NCBI GenBank assembly: GCA_963851085.1
Contig: CAWKNX010000004.1
Location: 310,001-374,000 of the forward strand
Direction: 5' to 3'
From: DATFVJ01 sp963851085
Lineage (GTDB): Bacteria > Actinomycetota > Actinomycetes > Streptosporangiales > Streptosporangiaceae
Length of the DNA: 64,000 bases
Shown: one piece after another, positions 44,423-53,110 of the stretch
Position numbering within the stretch: position 1 is the first letter of the stretch
Layout: every line of letters starts with the position of its first letter
The notes under the pieces: model-generated
Database searches by the model: none
What the model was told of the DNA's origin: nothing
What the model saw: the letters and a program-made list of their open reading frames with translations, nothing else
Program-made: the position numbers and the translations under genes

Positions 44423-45199
44423 TCAACTAAAATTTAGGACGAAACGTTCCAAATTATTGGGCTCGAAGGTCCGACCATAGTTGTCGTTGAAATAAATCAC
44501 CAGATACAGCTTACTGCGCCGATTAGTTAGCGATGTGCTGCGATTGTTCGCCGTGAGCGTCGATATATAGTACCTTTGATCACCGCCGGACGCGGATTGA
44601 ACCCGGGATCCATCTATCTGCGTATGGATAGGATCCTGCGGGCCAGAGCTTTCGAACAACGTACCGCTCGCGTATGCATAGTCCGCAGCGCCGGTTCCCG
44701 GGGAAAGGCAGGTTATGACGCCACTCTTACCGGTCTGGCGGACGCTGTTAAGGATAGCGCTGTTATTCGAGGCGCAGACCTCGACGGACGATTCAGTGCC
44801 TAGAACAGGGAACCACAGTTCGAAGGGCTCGGGTTTCATGGAAACATTGATTTCTAAGTTCTGGCCGGTGCCCCCGGGATCAGAATAAGACATCGGATCC
44901 ATCTGCGCGTTCTGGTAGAAACTCATGCCGAGAATAGGAGATCGTTCGATCTCCGACACCGGCTTTCCCGCATGCGCATGAGTAAGGTTGTCTAACCAAT
45001 GCGTGGTTTGGGAAATAAGAGTTACGGCGCCCCCAATCGTCACGATCGCGCCCGCCACGGCAAGGACACGTCTCAGCATTCTTACCGGCGGACGATCATT
45101 ATTCTCGCCAGCCGCTCCTGATCTCGTAGCGCCTGTACCCACTTGCTTATCGGTTGGCGCAGAAGAGGTCTGCGAGCCGGACTCCGGATTCTTCACCAT
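44423..45199 (-). CDS. Single-pass membrane protein, unknown, lower GC
   Basis: A 258-residue protein from an ATG with a GGGGAG site. A disordered Ser/Thr/Asn-rich N-terminus (about residues 1-38) is followed by one membrane helix (VLAVAGAIVTIGGAVTLIS, about 46-64) and an exported C-terminal domain of about 190 residues with beta-rich character (LEINVSMKPEPFELWFPVLG, SRVQSASGGDQRYYIST, LYLVIYFNDNYGRTF) and two cysteines (VEVCASNN, VITCLSPG). GC is visibly lower than elsewhere, suggesting recent transfer. I do not recognise the family. Confidence 0.7.
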   Translation of the reverse strand: MVKNPESGSQTSSAPTDKQVGTGATRSGAAGENNDRPPVRMLRRVLAVAGAIVTIGGAVTLISQTTHWLDNLTHAHAGKPVSEIERSPILGMSFYQNAQMDPMSYSDPGGTGQNLEINVSMKPEPFELWFPVLGTESSVEVCASNNSAILNSVRQTGKSGVITCLSPGTGAADYAYASGTLFESSGPQDPIHTQIDGSRVQSASGGDQRYYISTLTANNRSTSLTNRRSKLYLVIYFNDNYGRTFEPNNLERFVLNFS

Positions 45200-45545
45200 A
45201 GTATTCTCCCCAGCCGGCGAACAGCGTGGGGCGCGTGGCTGGCAAAGCCCGACGGACACATTCCGATTGACGGGATCCCGCTTGACTCAGTACTGGCCCG
45301 GCCCCCTGGCCTGCTCTCTCATCTCGCTAGTTGTCTGGAGCTCGGGGACCATGGCCGTGTAGACGGGCCAAGACCAGATCATCCAGGCTTACCTCCACGT
45401 ATGATAACGAACTCTGTGCACGCCCGTCATCTTCAGCGTTCCACTTCGCCCCGTCCACGCCGTCTACGAGTGTAAACTTGAGTGATTCGCGCAATCAGTG
45501 ATCATTGATCTAGAATGACTCACCGCGGAGTGAGGGGATCGCCAC

Positions 45546-46025
45546 ATGACTGGGCGCCAGACCACCGCCGACGGGCATGGCGGGCCGCACCTGCGTACCC
45601 TCGCCGACAAGGTCAACTGGCTCATCGACCGGGCCTCCCCGGCCGGGCACGGGCCCCTGTCCAACGCCGACGTCGTCACCCTCATCGGCAAGGTCACCGG
45701 CGAGACCTACTCCCACACCACCATCTGGAAACTGCGCAACGGCCAGGCCACCAACCCCCAGATGCGGCTCATCGAAGCACTTTCGCGCACGTTCGGCGTC
45801 CCGCCCGCCTTCTTCTTCGACGACTACGGCCAGCATCAGGCCGGGCTGCTGGCCGAACAGGTCGAACTGCTCGCCCTCGTCCGCGGCACCGCCACCACCA
45901 GCGCCCAGCTCCGCGCCCTGCTCGAACTGCCCCCGGGGGCCCGCCAGGCCATCGCCGACCTCGTCGCCCACACCACCCGCGCCGAAGCAGACCAACTCCG
46001 CCAAGACCGCGACCGAACATCCTGA
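45546..46025 (+). CDS. XRE-family regulator, EspR-like
   Basis: A 159-residue DNA-binding protein. The N-terminal helix-turn-helix (about residues 17-85) reads LADKVNWLIDRA, GPLSNADVVTLIGKVTGETY, SHTTIWKLRNGQATNP and LIEALSRTFGVPPAFFFDD, a layout close to M. tuberculosis EspR and related small-molecule-free XRE proteins. The C-terminal helix region (LLAEQVELLALVRG, LRALLELPPGARQAI) would be the dimer part. The AT-rich region before it contains a TGATCATTGATC-type inverted repeat that may be its own operator. It divides the low-GC membrane gene from a TIR-like fragment. Confidence 0.75.
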   Translation: MTGRQTTADGHGGPHLRTLADKVNWLIDRASPAGHGPLSNADVVTLIGKVTGETYSHTTIWKLRNGQATNPQMRLIEALSRTFGVPPAFFFDDYGQHQAGLLAEQVELLALVRGTATTSAQLRALLELPPGARQAIADLVAHTTRAEADQLRQDRDRTS

Positions 46026-46065
46026 ACGGCTGCATGCCACGTTGCGACCTCATTTTCCCGCACCG

Positions 46066-46351
46066 GTAGTGCGAGAGTGTCAGTGCAGGGCAACGTCGGG
46101 TTTCGGGCTCGTCCGCGATCATTCTGATGACCGGCGACGACACTCTTCGAGCCGGAAGGGTGCGGGCGCGCCAGAACGTGGTCCACGAGCTGGGTTTCTT
46201 TCAAGGAAAGTACGGCCGCGACAAGGTGATCTTGCTGGTCGAGGAAGGCCTGGAGCTATTCTCGAACATTTCTGGCATAGTGTATAGTCGTTTCGAATCT
46301 AACAACTTTAGTGCCGCCTTCGAAAGCCTTCGCCTCGAAATAGCGGTCTAA
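46066..46351 (+). pseudogene. CAP12/Pycsar-type TIR-like effector, C-terminal fragment
   Basis: The frame reads SAIILMTGDDTLRAGRVRAR, then QNVVHELGFFQGKYGRDKVI, LLVEEGLELFSNISGIVYSR and a final FESNNFSAAFESLRLEIAV. This matches the second half of the predicted nucleotide-binding TIR-like family (PF10137), found in cyclic-nucleotide defence systems, in which RQNV.ELG and RV..L are conserved. The first half (about 60-70 residues with the TIR loop) is missing and the frame is closed upstream by a TAG at about 46063. GC falls at its end. No cyclase or partner gene is adjacent, so this looks like a defence-gene relic. Confidence 0.6.
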
Positions 46352-46627
46352 CTATTTAGACTAATTTGGTCCGGTATAATCTGGCCAGCACCCGGCCCGT
46401 CCACTGGGGCCGGCGGGGCCAGGCGCCTTGCGCCGGTCCTCAGCCGTCTATTGAGCGCCGGTCGTGCGCCCCGGGCAGGAACTCCCCGGTCAACGGCGGC
46501 GACCAAGTGAGCAACGACCTCCGCACGTACGGATCAGCTGGCGCGGCCGCCCGCGGCGTTGGGCTCCGCCGAGTGACCCCGGGTTATTCGGTTGCGGCGA
46601 TGTGGCGTGCCGGTCAAGGCTGGCGGC

Positions 46628-47203
46628 ATGGGCTTCTTTGACGAATTGCCGGCCCCCGAGCCGGAGCCGCCTCGGCCGCATCATCCATGGGAGCCGCCGG
46701 AGGCGGAGTTTCCCGGCGTCGTACCGATCGAGACTCTGCAGCTGGGGCGGACCGAGCAGGCCGCCGTGGCGATCACAGGGATATCGGCCTTCGCCGCAGG
46801 ATTCGAGATCTTCGTGACCGCACGCATCCGGCCCGGCGCTCGCGGCGGTCCCGGGGACCGCACGCCCGATGTGCCGTGGGACCTGGCCGCGGCCCGGCGG
46901 TCCTTCCGCTTCGGGCTGCAGCTCTCCGATGGCAGCAAGGTGATCAGCCGCCACGGCGGCCGCGGGCCAGACCACGACTCCGAGCCGACCGGGCCGATCC
47001 TGCGGCCGTTCCTCGGCGGCGGCGGCCCGCGCTCTCATTTCTCGCGGTGGTGGGCGTGGCCGCTGCCGCCAACCGGGCCGCTGGAGTTCGTCTGCGAGTG
47101 GCCCACGCTCGGGATCGCCGAAACACGGGCCCGCATCGAGGCGCAACTGATCCTCGACGCGGCGCACCGTAGTGTCCGGCTATGGCCAGAAGACGAGGGC
47201 TGA
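46628..47203 (+). CDS. Hypothetical actinobacterial protein
   Basis: A 191-residue protein. After a Pro/Glu-rich start (about residues 5-30) there is a compact beta-rich domain: TLQLGRTEQAAVAITGISAF, FEIFVTARIRP, SFRFGLQLSDGSKV and GPLEFVCEWPTLGIAETR. The pattern suggests an immunoglobulin-like or sandwich fold. No enzyme motif is visible and I do not know a characterised member. It has no strong ribosome site; the ATG at 46628 is supported by the start of coherent coding. It stands alone. Confidence 0.65.
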   Translation: MGFFDELPAPEPEPPRPHHPWEPPEAEFPGVVPIETLQLGRTEQAAVAITGISAFAAGFEIFVTARIRPGARGGPGDRTPDVPWDLAAARRSFRFGLQLSDGSKVISRHGGRGPDHDSEPTGPILRPFLGGGGPRSHFSRWWAWPLPPTGPLEFVCEWPTLGIAETRARIEAQLILDAAHRSVRLWPEDEG

Positions 47204-47209
47204 CGACGG

Positions 47210-47679
47210 ACCCCACGGCCGCTGGGGAGAGCTGGCCGGGGACGCGGCCTCCCGGACGTAACTGCGCAATGCCTCGTCCTGCCGCTGAGCCTGCTGTGCG
47301 GCCGCTCGTGCATGCTCCCGCCGCGGGTCCTGCCTACCCGTCGCCGTGGCCGTTGTGCTCCTCGTCGCCGAGCGGGATCCCCTCGCGGAAGATCTGGTTC
47401 AGCCGCGATCGGAGCCTGCCCATGCCCTGACGCGTCTCCGCGGCGAGCACCGCCGCCCGCCGGAGCCGCCACTGCTGCGGGCGGCAGCGCACAACCCGCG
47501 CACCGTCCAAGCGGGTCGGGCGTTTCAGCGGCGTTTCAGGCCCGTTCCAGTGCTGGCTGTAACAATGCGGGAACGAAGGTGGCCAGGCCCGGACGGGACC
47601 GCGGGGCCAAAACGCGGCGCGCTCTTCCTGATCAGCGGCCAGCTCCCGGACCAGCTCTGACCACACCCAAGGAGCCACC
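47210..47679. other. Gene-poor stretch with a repeated tail fragment
   Basis: No full gene is seen. At 47591-47660 the frame GPKRGALFLISGQLPDQL and TGA repeats the tail-like segment GPKRGALFLISGQLSSEL of the next gene (47604-47644 versus 48013-48053, one visible base difference over about 41 bases). This suggests a partial tandem duplication. Confidence 0.5.
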
Positions 47680-48159
47680 GTGAACGACGACCTCGATCCT
47701 GCCCCGCCCGCAGCCGATGCCCCGGCACCGGCCCGCGACACCAGCCCGCCGGCCGGGGTGAGCGAGCGGCCGTACGAGTGCGCCACGGCCCGCTACTGGC
47801 CGCACCTGCATGATCCGCGCGCCGGGAAACGTTACGCCGGGCACCACGCCGAGATCCTCCAGGAGCAGGGCACGCTCGCCCGGGTGGCCGTCTACCCGCC
47901 GGGCAGGTCGCAGCAGCCGGGCGTGCGCCCGGTGACGATGTGGATCGATCTCGCATCGCCGGAGCAATGCGACGCGGGGCCCGGCAGCCTGACCACGATC
48001 CGCACGGGGGACGGGCCAAAACGCGGCGCGCTCTTCCTCATCAGCGGCCAGCTCTCCAGCGAGCTGTCGATCCATGGTCGAGGACGAGCTGAACCTGCAC
48101 AAACCTGGTTCCTGCGCGGCGGGCTGGCAGTCGATGTCGATGACGAGCAGGCCGTCTAG
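47680..48159 (+). CDS. Hypothetical protein
   Basis: A 159-residue protein from a GTG after AAGGAGCCACC. The N-terminus is Pro/Ala-rich. The central part (YECATARYWPHLHDPRAGKR, ILQEQGTLARVAVYPPG, VTMWIDLASPEQCDAG) looks like folded sequence. GPKRGALFLISGQL near residue 110 is duplicated upstream. No family was recognised. The strong ribosome site and codon bias support real coding. Confidence 0.55.
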   Translation: MNDDLDPAPPAADAPAPARDTSPPAGVSERPYECATARYWPHLHDPRAGKRYAGHHAEILQEQGTLARVAVYPPGRSQQPGVRPVTMWIDLASPEQCDAGPGSLTTIRTGDGPKRGALFLISGQLSSELSIHGRGRAEPAQTWFLRGGLAVDVDDEQAV

Positions 48160-48309
48160 CAGCCGAGGCGCAGCCGCCAGAGGCCGAGCGGACTATTATG
48201 ACAACGATTGAAGCCAGCGCGTATCAGCCCGCAACTTCGCTCGAAATCACGACCAGCAGGGTGATGCCGATGTCGCCATCGCCGTAGCGAGCCGCCGGGG
48301 GTCGATGGT

Positions 48310-51040
48310 GTGCTTCTGGACCGCGTGAGTGAGCGCGCTCAGATTGATCGCGTCCTGGCAGCGGCCGCGCGAGGCGTGAGTTCGGTCCTGGTTTTGCGTG
48401 GCGAGCCCGGGATAGGGAAGACGGCGCTGCTCGGCTACGCCATCGACGCAGGCAAGGATCTTAACGTCGTCCGGCTCGTAGGAATTGAGTCGGAGACCGG
48501 GCTCGGTTTCGCCGCGTTGCATCAGCTTCTGCTGCCGTTCCTGGAGCGCCTCGACTCTCTTCCCGGGCCGCAGCACCAGGCACTGGCGACCGCGTTCGGC
48601 CTGCGCGACGGGGGTCCGCCCGACCGGTTTCTGGTGGGGCTGGCGTCGCTCACCGTGCTGTCTGGCGCGGCCACGGCGCAACCGCTGCTGTGCGTGGTTG
48701 ACGACGCGCAGTGGCTCGACCAGGAGTCGGCCGAGGTCCTTGCTTTCGTCGCCCGGCGGCTGCACGCTGATGCCATTGGCATGCTTTTCGCCGTGCGGGA
48801 TCCCTCGGAGCGTCACTTCTGTTTACCTGGACTCCCTCAGCTGCGGGTCGGCGGTCTGCCGCGCGCCGAGGCTCGTGAGCTGCTCGCGTCGTCCGCGCCG
48901 GGCGAACTCGACAGCAAGGTCAGTGAGCGGATCATCACGCAGACCAGCGGAAACCCGCTCGCGCTGATTGAACTGGGCCGTGAGCTGGCCCGGGGGCAGC
49001 TGGCCGGCAAGATACCACTGCCGGAGCCGCTGCCGCTGGGCCGAAGCCTGGAGGCCCGGTTCCTCCGCCAGGTCGGAAGCCTGCCCGCCGCCACGCAAAC
49101 CCTGCTGCTGACAGCGGCCGCCGACCCTACCGGAGATCCCGCTTTGCTCTGGCGCGCCGGGGAGCACCTCAGCTTCGGGATCAGTGCCGCCGGTCCCGCC
49201 GAAGCCCACGAGCTGATGACCTTCGGCCCCACCGTCAGGTTCCGTCACCCGCTCATCCGCTCCGCGGTCTATCACGGTGCGACCCTCGTAGATCGCAAGA
49301 GAGTTCACGCAGCGCTCGCCGAGGCCACCGATCCCGGCTCGGGCGCTGATCTGCGGGCGTGGCACCGGGCTGAGGCTGCAACAGGGCCGGACGAGGCTGT
49401 CGCCGCCGAGCTCGAGCAAGCCGCCGACCGGGCGAGGAGCCGGGGAGGATGGGCCGCCACCGGCGCATTTCTCACCCGCGCCGCGGTGCTCACCCCAGAT
49501 ACCGCGGCGCGCCTGCGGCGAGTCCTGGCCGCTGCCCAGGCCGAAACCACCGCCGGCGAATCCCTGCATGCCCAGGCCCTGCTCGACAGCGTGACGGGCC
49601 TTCTTGACGATCCACGCCTGCGCAGCCTCGCCGCGCGTGTCCAGGGGGCCATTCATCACGCGCTGCACCAGACTGGCGAGACGGCCGCTATCCTGCTCGG
49701 CTCGGCCCGCCAGCTTGCGCCGCTGGACGTCGGTCAGGCTCGGATCGCCCTCCTCGACGCGTTCGCCGCAGCGCGGATCAGCGGCCGGTTCGCCGCTGGC
49801 GCCAGTGACGTCGACATCGCACGGGCCGCCCGCTCCATGCCGCTGCCGCCTCAGTCGGCGACCACCGTCGGCGATCTCCTCCTCGACGCCGACACGACCT
49901 TGCTCCTGGACGGCCACCAGGCCGCCGCGCCTTTGCTCAGGCGTGCCGTTACCACCTTGCGGCACGCCCCGATCACCTCCGCTGACCTGCTGACCTGGAC
50001 GGGAATCGGCTGCTTGGCCGCCCGGCGCGCTCGGCGACGACCACGCGCTGCACGCGCTCGCCAACCGGCTGGAGGAGCAAGCCAGGGACCAGGGCGCGGT
50101 GCTCGCCTTGTCCAACGCCCTGATCTTCACCGGGGTGTCGGAGTTGTTCGCGGGGGCCCTCGACCAGGCGCGGGCACGCTTCACCGAGCGGGGGACCATC
50201 GAAGCGGCGCGGGGAGACGGGTGCAACACGGGCCAGGTACTGGTGCTGGCCTGGCGCGGCGAGGCCAGCCAGACCCGTGCCCAGGCCGCGGCCGCCGCGC
50301 GCGCGGCAGCGGAGCAGGGGCAGGGCTGGCGGCTGGTCTGGCTCGAGTACGCCATCTCGGTGCTCGAACTCGGCCTGGGTCACTACGAAGAGGCGCTGGC
50401 GGCCGCGCCGCACGCCTACGAAGAGAACCCGCTGCTGAGCGCCTTCGCCCTGCCCGATCTGATCGAGGCCGCGGTCCGCTGCGGTCAGCCGGCCGTCGCA
50501 CGCGGCGCCCTGGAGCGTGTCGCGCGACGCGCTGCCGCCAGCCCGACGCCGCTCGCCCTCGGCCTGCTGGCCAGGTCCCGCGCCCTGCTCGCCGACGGAC
50601 CCGACGCTGAAAGTCTTTACCAGGAGGCCATCGATCACCTCCAGCGGGCTCGCGGCTCGAGCCACCTCGCCCGCGCCCACCTGCTGTACGGGGAATGGCT
50701 GCGGCGGGCCAAACGTCGGCGCGACGCACGCGAACACCTGCGAACCGCGCACAGCATGTTCGAGGCGATGGGCGCCGGCGGCTTCGCGAAACGTGCCGTG
50801 CTTGAGCTCGCCGCGGCAGGAGAAACAGCCCACAAGCGGAGCCTTGTGCAGAGCGGCGGCCTCACGCCGCAGGAGTTTCAGGTCGCGGCGCTGGCGGCAA
50901 CCGGTTCCACCAATCCAGAAATCGCCACGAAGCTGTTCATCAGCCCCAAAACGGTCGACTACCACCTCGGCAAGGTGTTCAGGAAGCTGGGCGTCGGCTC
51001 ACGCCGCCAGCTTGCGGGCGTCCCCTTCGACGCCGCCTGA
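48310..51040 (+). pseudogene. LAL-family LuxR regulator, one frameshift
   Basis: A large ATP-binding regulator of about 910 codons in two frames. Frame one: GEPGIGKTALLGYA (Walker A, about residue 32), LLCVVDDAQWLDQESAEVLA (Walker B), then a long helical/TPR-like region. The frame changes near 50020 (after WTGIGCLAA); the continuation is GDDHALHALANRLEEQARDQ and so on. The C-terminus is a LuxR HTH: LTPQEFQVAALAATGSTNPE, IATKLFISPKTVDYHLGKVF. LAL proteins activate pathway genes in response to ligand/ATP. A single indel could be a base-call error, so it may be a working gene. It may control the hydrolase genes downstream. Confidence 0.8.
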
Positions 51041-51190
51041 CGGTCCACCAGGCGGCCGCAGCTCGCGCGTCACCTGGGATGACTAGGCGGTTCACCGGAT
51101 TCGAACGGGCGATCCTGCGGGCGAGGGTGTCGGTGTAGGCCACCGCCAGCGGCCCGCCGGGCAGCGGGCCGGACCTCAAGGGGAGACGTC

Positions 51191-52021
51191 ATGCCGCAGA
51201 TCAATGTCGGTCAGGAGAACTCGGGCGCCATCGAGCTGTACTACGAGGACCACGGCCACGGTCGGCCGGTGGTGCTGATCCACGGCTACCCGCTCAGCGG
51301 CCGCGCCTGGGACAAGCAGGTCCCGGCCCTGCTCGAGGCCGGCCACCGGGTGATCACCTATGACCGGCGCGGGTTCGGGAATTCCAGCCAGCCGGCGTCC
51401 GGCTACGACTACGACACCTTCGCCGCCGACCTCAATACGCTGCTCGAGCGGCTGGACCTGCGCGACGTCACGCTGGTCGGCCACTCGATGGGCACCGGCG
51501 AGGTGACCCGGTACCTGGGCGCCTATGGCTCCGGGCGGGTCGCCAAGGGCGTGCTGGTGTCCCCGATCCCGCCGTTCCTGCTGCAGACCGGCGACAACCC
51601 GGAGGGGCTGCCCGGCGGCCTGTTCGACGGGTTCGTGCAGGCCGCCACGGCCGACACCCCGGCATGGATGAAGGGCTTCCTCGACAACTTCTACAACATG
51701 GACGTCCTCGGCGGCACCCTGGTCAGCGACCAGGCGTTCCAGGCCAGCTGGAACATCGCGGCCGCCGCGTCAGCCGCCGCGGCGGTGGCATGCATCCCGA
51801 CCTGGGAGACGGATTTCCGCGCCGACCTGCCCAGGATCGACGTGCCGATGCTGGTCGTGCAGGGCGACGCCGACCGGGTCCTGCCCTTCCCCAACACCGG
51901 CAGGCGACTGCCCGGCCTGATCAAGGAAATGCAACTCGTGGTCATCGAGGGCGGCCCGCACGCCATCGCCTGGACCCACACCGACCAGGTGAACCAGGCC
52001 CTGCTCGGCTTCCTCAAATAG
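51191..52021 (+). CDS. Alpha/beta hydrolase (non-heme chloroperoxidase-like)
   Basis: A 276-residue soluble alpha/beta hydrolase. The oxyanion strand is VVLIHGYPLSGRAWDKQV, the nucleophile elbow GHSMG with Ser at about residue 99, the acid in VVQGDADRVLPF and the histidine in GGPHAIAWTH. GNSSQPASGYDYDTFAADLN is the usual motif of the chloroperoxidase/esterase group. These enzymes hydrolyse esters or perhydrolyse carboxylates. The ribosome site is AAGGGGAGA. It follows the LAL regulator by 150 bases. Confidence 0.9.
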   Translation: MPQINVGQENSGAIELYYEDHGHGRPVVLIHGYPLSGRAWDKQVPALLEAGHRVITYDRRGFGNSSQPASGYDYDTFAADLNTLLERLDLRDVTLVGHSMGTGEVTRYLGAYGSGRVAKGVLVSPIPPFLLQTGDNPEGLPGGLFDGFVQAATADTPAWMKGFLDNFYNMDVLGGTLVSDQAFQASWNIAAAASAAAAVACIPTWETDFRADLPRIDVPMLVVQGDADRVLPFPNTGRRLPGLIKEMQLVVIEGGPHAIAWTHTDQVNQALLGFLK

Positions 52022-52175
52022 CGGCGGTCCGCAATGGCGACACGGCGACCCACCCGGGTGGTCCGGCCAGCGCGGCCGTTAGGTATGTGCCTGATTCTTA
52101 TGCCGAACGGCTGCCGCGGACGCGGCATTGCCGCTCAAGCAGCACCCAGATCCGACCCCAAGGAAGGTGTAGAGA

Positions 52176-53054
52176 ATGAACCTCGCCCGAGCCCCGCGGC
52201 TGACCAGGCCGCTGCTCATCATCCTGGCCGCGGCAGCGGCCATCGCCGGGCTGCTCATCGCCGGCGGCCAGGCCGGCCCCGCCCACGCGGCAACCGCACG
52301 CACCGCGCACGCGAGCGCGGCAGCGGACAACATCGGGCCCAAGCCCACGATCGTGCTGGTGCACGGCGCGTGGGCCGATTCCGGCAGCTGGAACGCGGTC
52401 ACCTGGCTCCTGCAGCGGGACGGCTACACCGTCTACGCGCCGCCCAACCCGCTGCAGGGCCTGGCCTACGACACGGCCACCGTCGCCGACTTCCTGCACA
52501 CCATCACCGGCCCCATCGTCCTGGTCGGGCACTCCTATGGCGGGATGGTCATCACCAACGCCGCGACCGGCGACAGCCAGATCAAGGCTCTCGTCTACGA
52601 CGACGCCTTCCTGCCAGCCCAGACCGACAGCCTGCTGACGCTCACCAAGGCAGGCTCCTGCTTCGCCGTGCCCGACCTGTCCACCGTGCTCAACTTCGTA
52701 CCCTTCCCGGGAGCGCCGTCCATGGTCGCCGACGCCTACGTCAAGCAGAGCGTGTTCCCCGGCTGCTTCGCGAACGGCCTGCCGGCGAGCGAAGGCGCGG
52801 TGCTTGCCGCCACCCAGCGGCCGCTGGCGACCAGCACCTTCGCCGACCAGTCCGGTGTCCCCGCCTGGGCGACGATCCCGTCCTGGGACGTGATCGGCTT
52901 GACCGACCACATCATCACGCCTGCTGAGCAGCTGTTCATGGCCAAGCGAGCAGGAGCCCACATCACCGAGATCAACGCACCGCACCTGTCGATGATCTCC
53001 AACCCGGGCGTCGTGGCCAGCGTCATCGTCCAGGCCGCCCAGGCCACCGGCTGA
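52176..53054 (+). CDS. Secreted alpha/beta hydrolase (lipase/esterase-like)
   Basis: A 292-residue exported hydrolase. The signal sequence (residues 10-38: RPLLIILAAAAAIAGLLIAG, then AHA) is followed by the fold: TIVLVHGAWADSGSWNAVTW, VLVGHSYGGMVI with the nucleophile Ser at about residue 118, and late APHLSMISNP with the histidine. The lid part LPAQTDSLLTLTKAGSCF has a cysteine that may pair with one at FPGCFANG. It belongs to the same broad family as the preceding gene, but the sequences are not close. An AAGGAAGG site precedes it. Confidence 0.88.
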   Translation: MNLARAPRLTRPLLIILAAAAAIAGLLIAGGQAGPAHAATARTAHASAAADNIGPKPTIVLVHGAWADSGSWNAVTWLLQRDGYTVYAPPNPLQGLAYDTATVADFLHTITGPIVLVGHSYGGMVITNAATGDSQIKALVYDDAFLPAQTDSLLTLTKAGSCFAVPDLSTVLNFVPFPGAPSMVADAYVKQSVFPGCFANGLPASEGAVLAATQRPLATSTFADQSGVPAWATIPSWDVIGLTDHIITPAEQLFMAKRAGAHITEINAPHLSMISNPGVVASVIVQAAQATG

Positions 53055-53110
53055 CGGCCGAGCACATGCTCGCGCACCGGTGCCGCGTGCTCTCCGCAGG
53101 CAGCGTGGGG

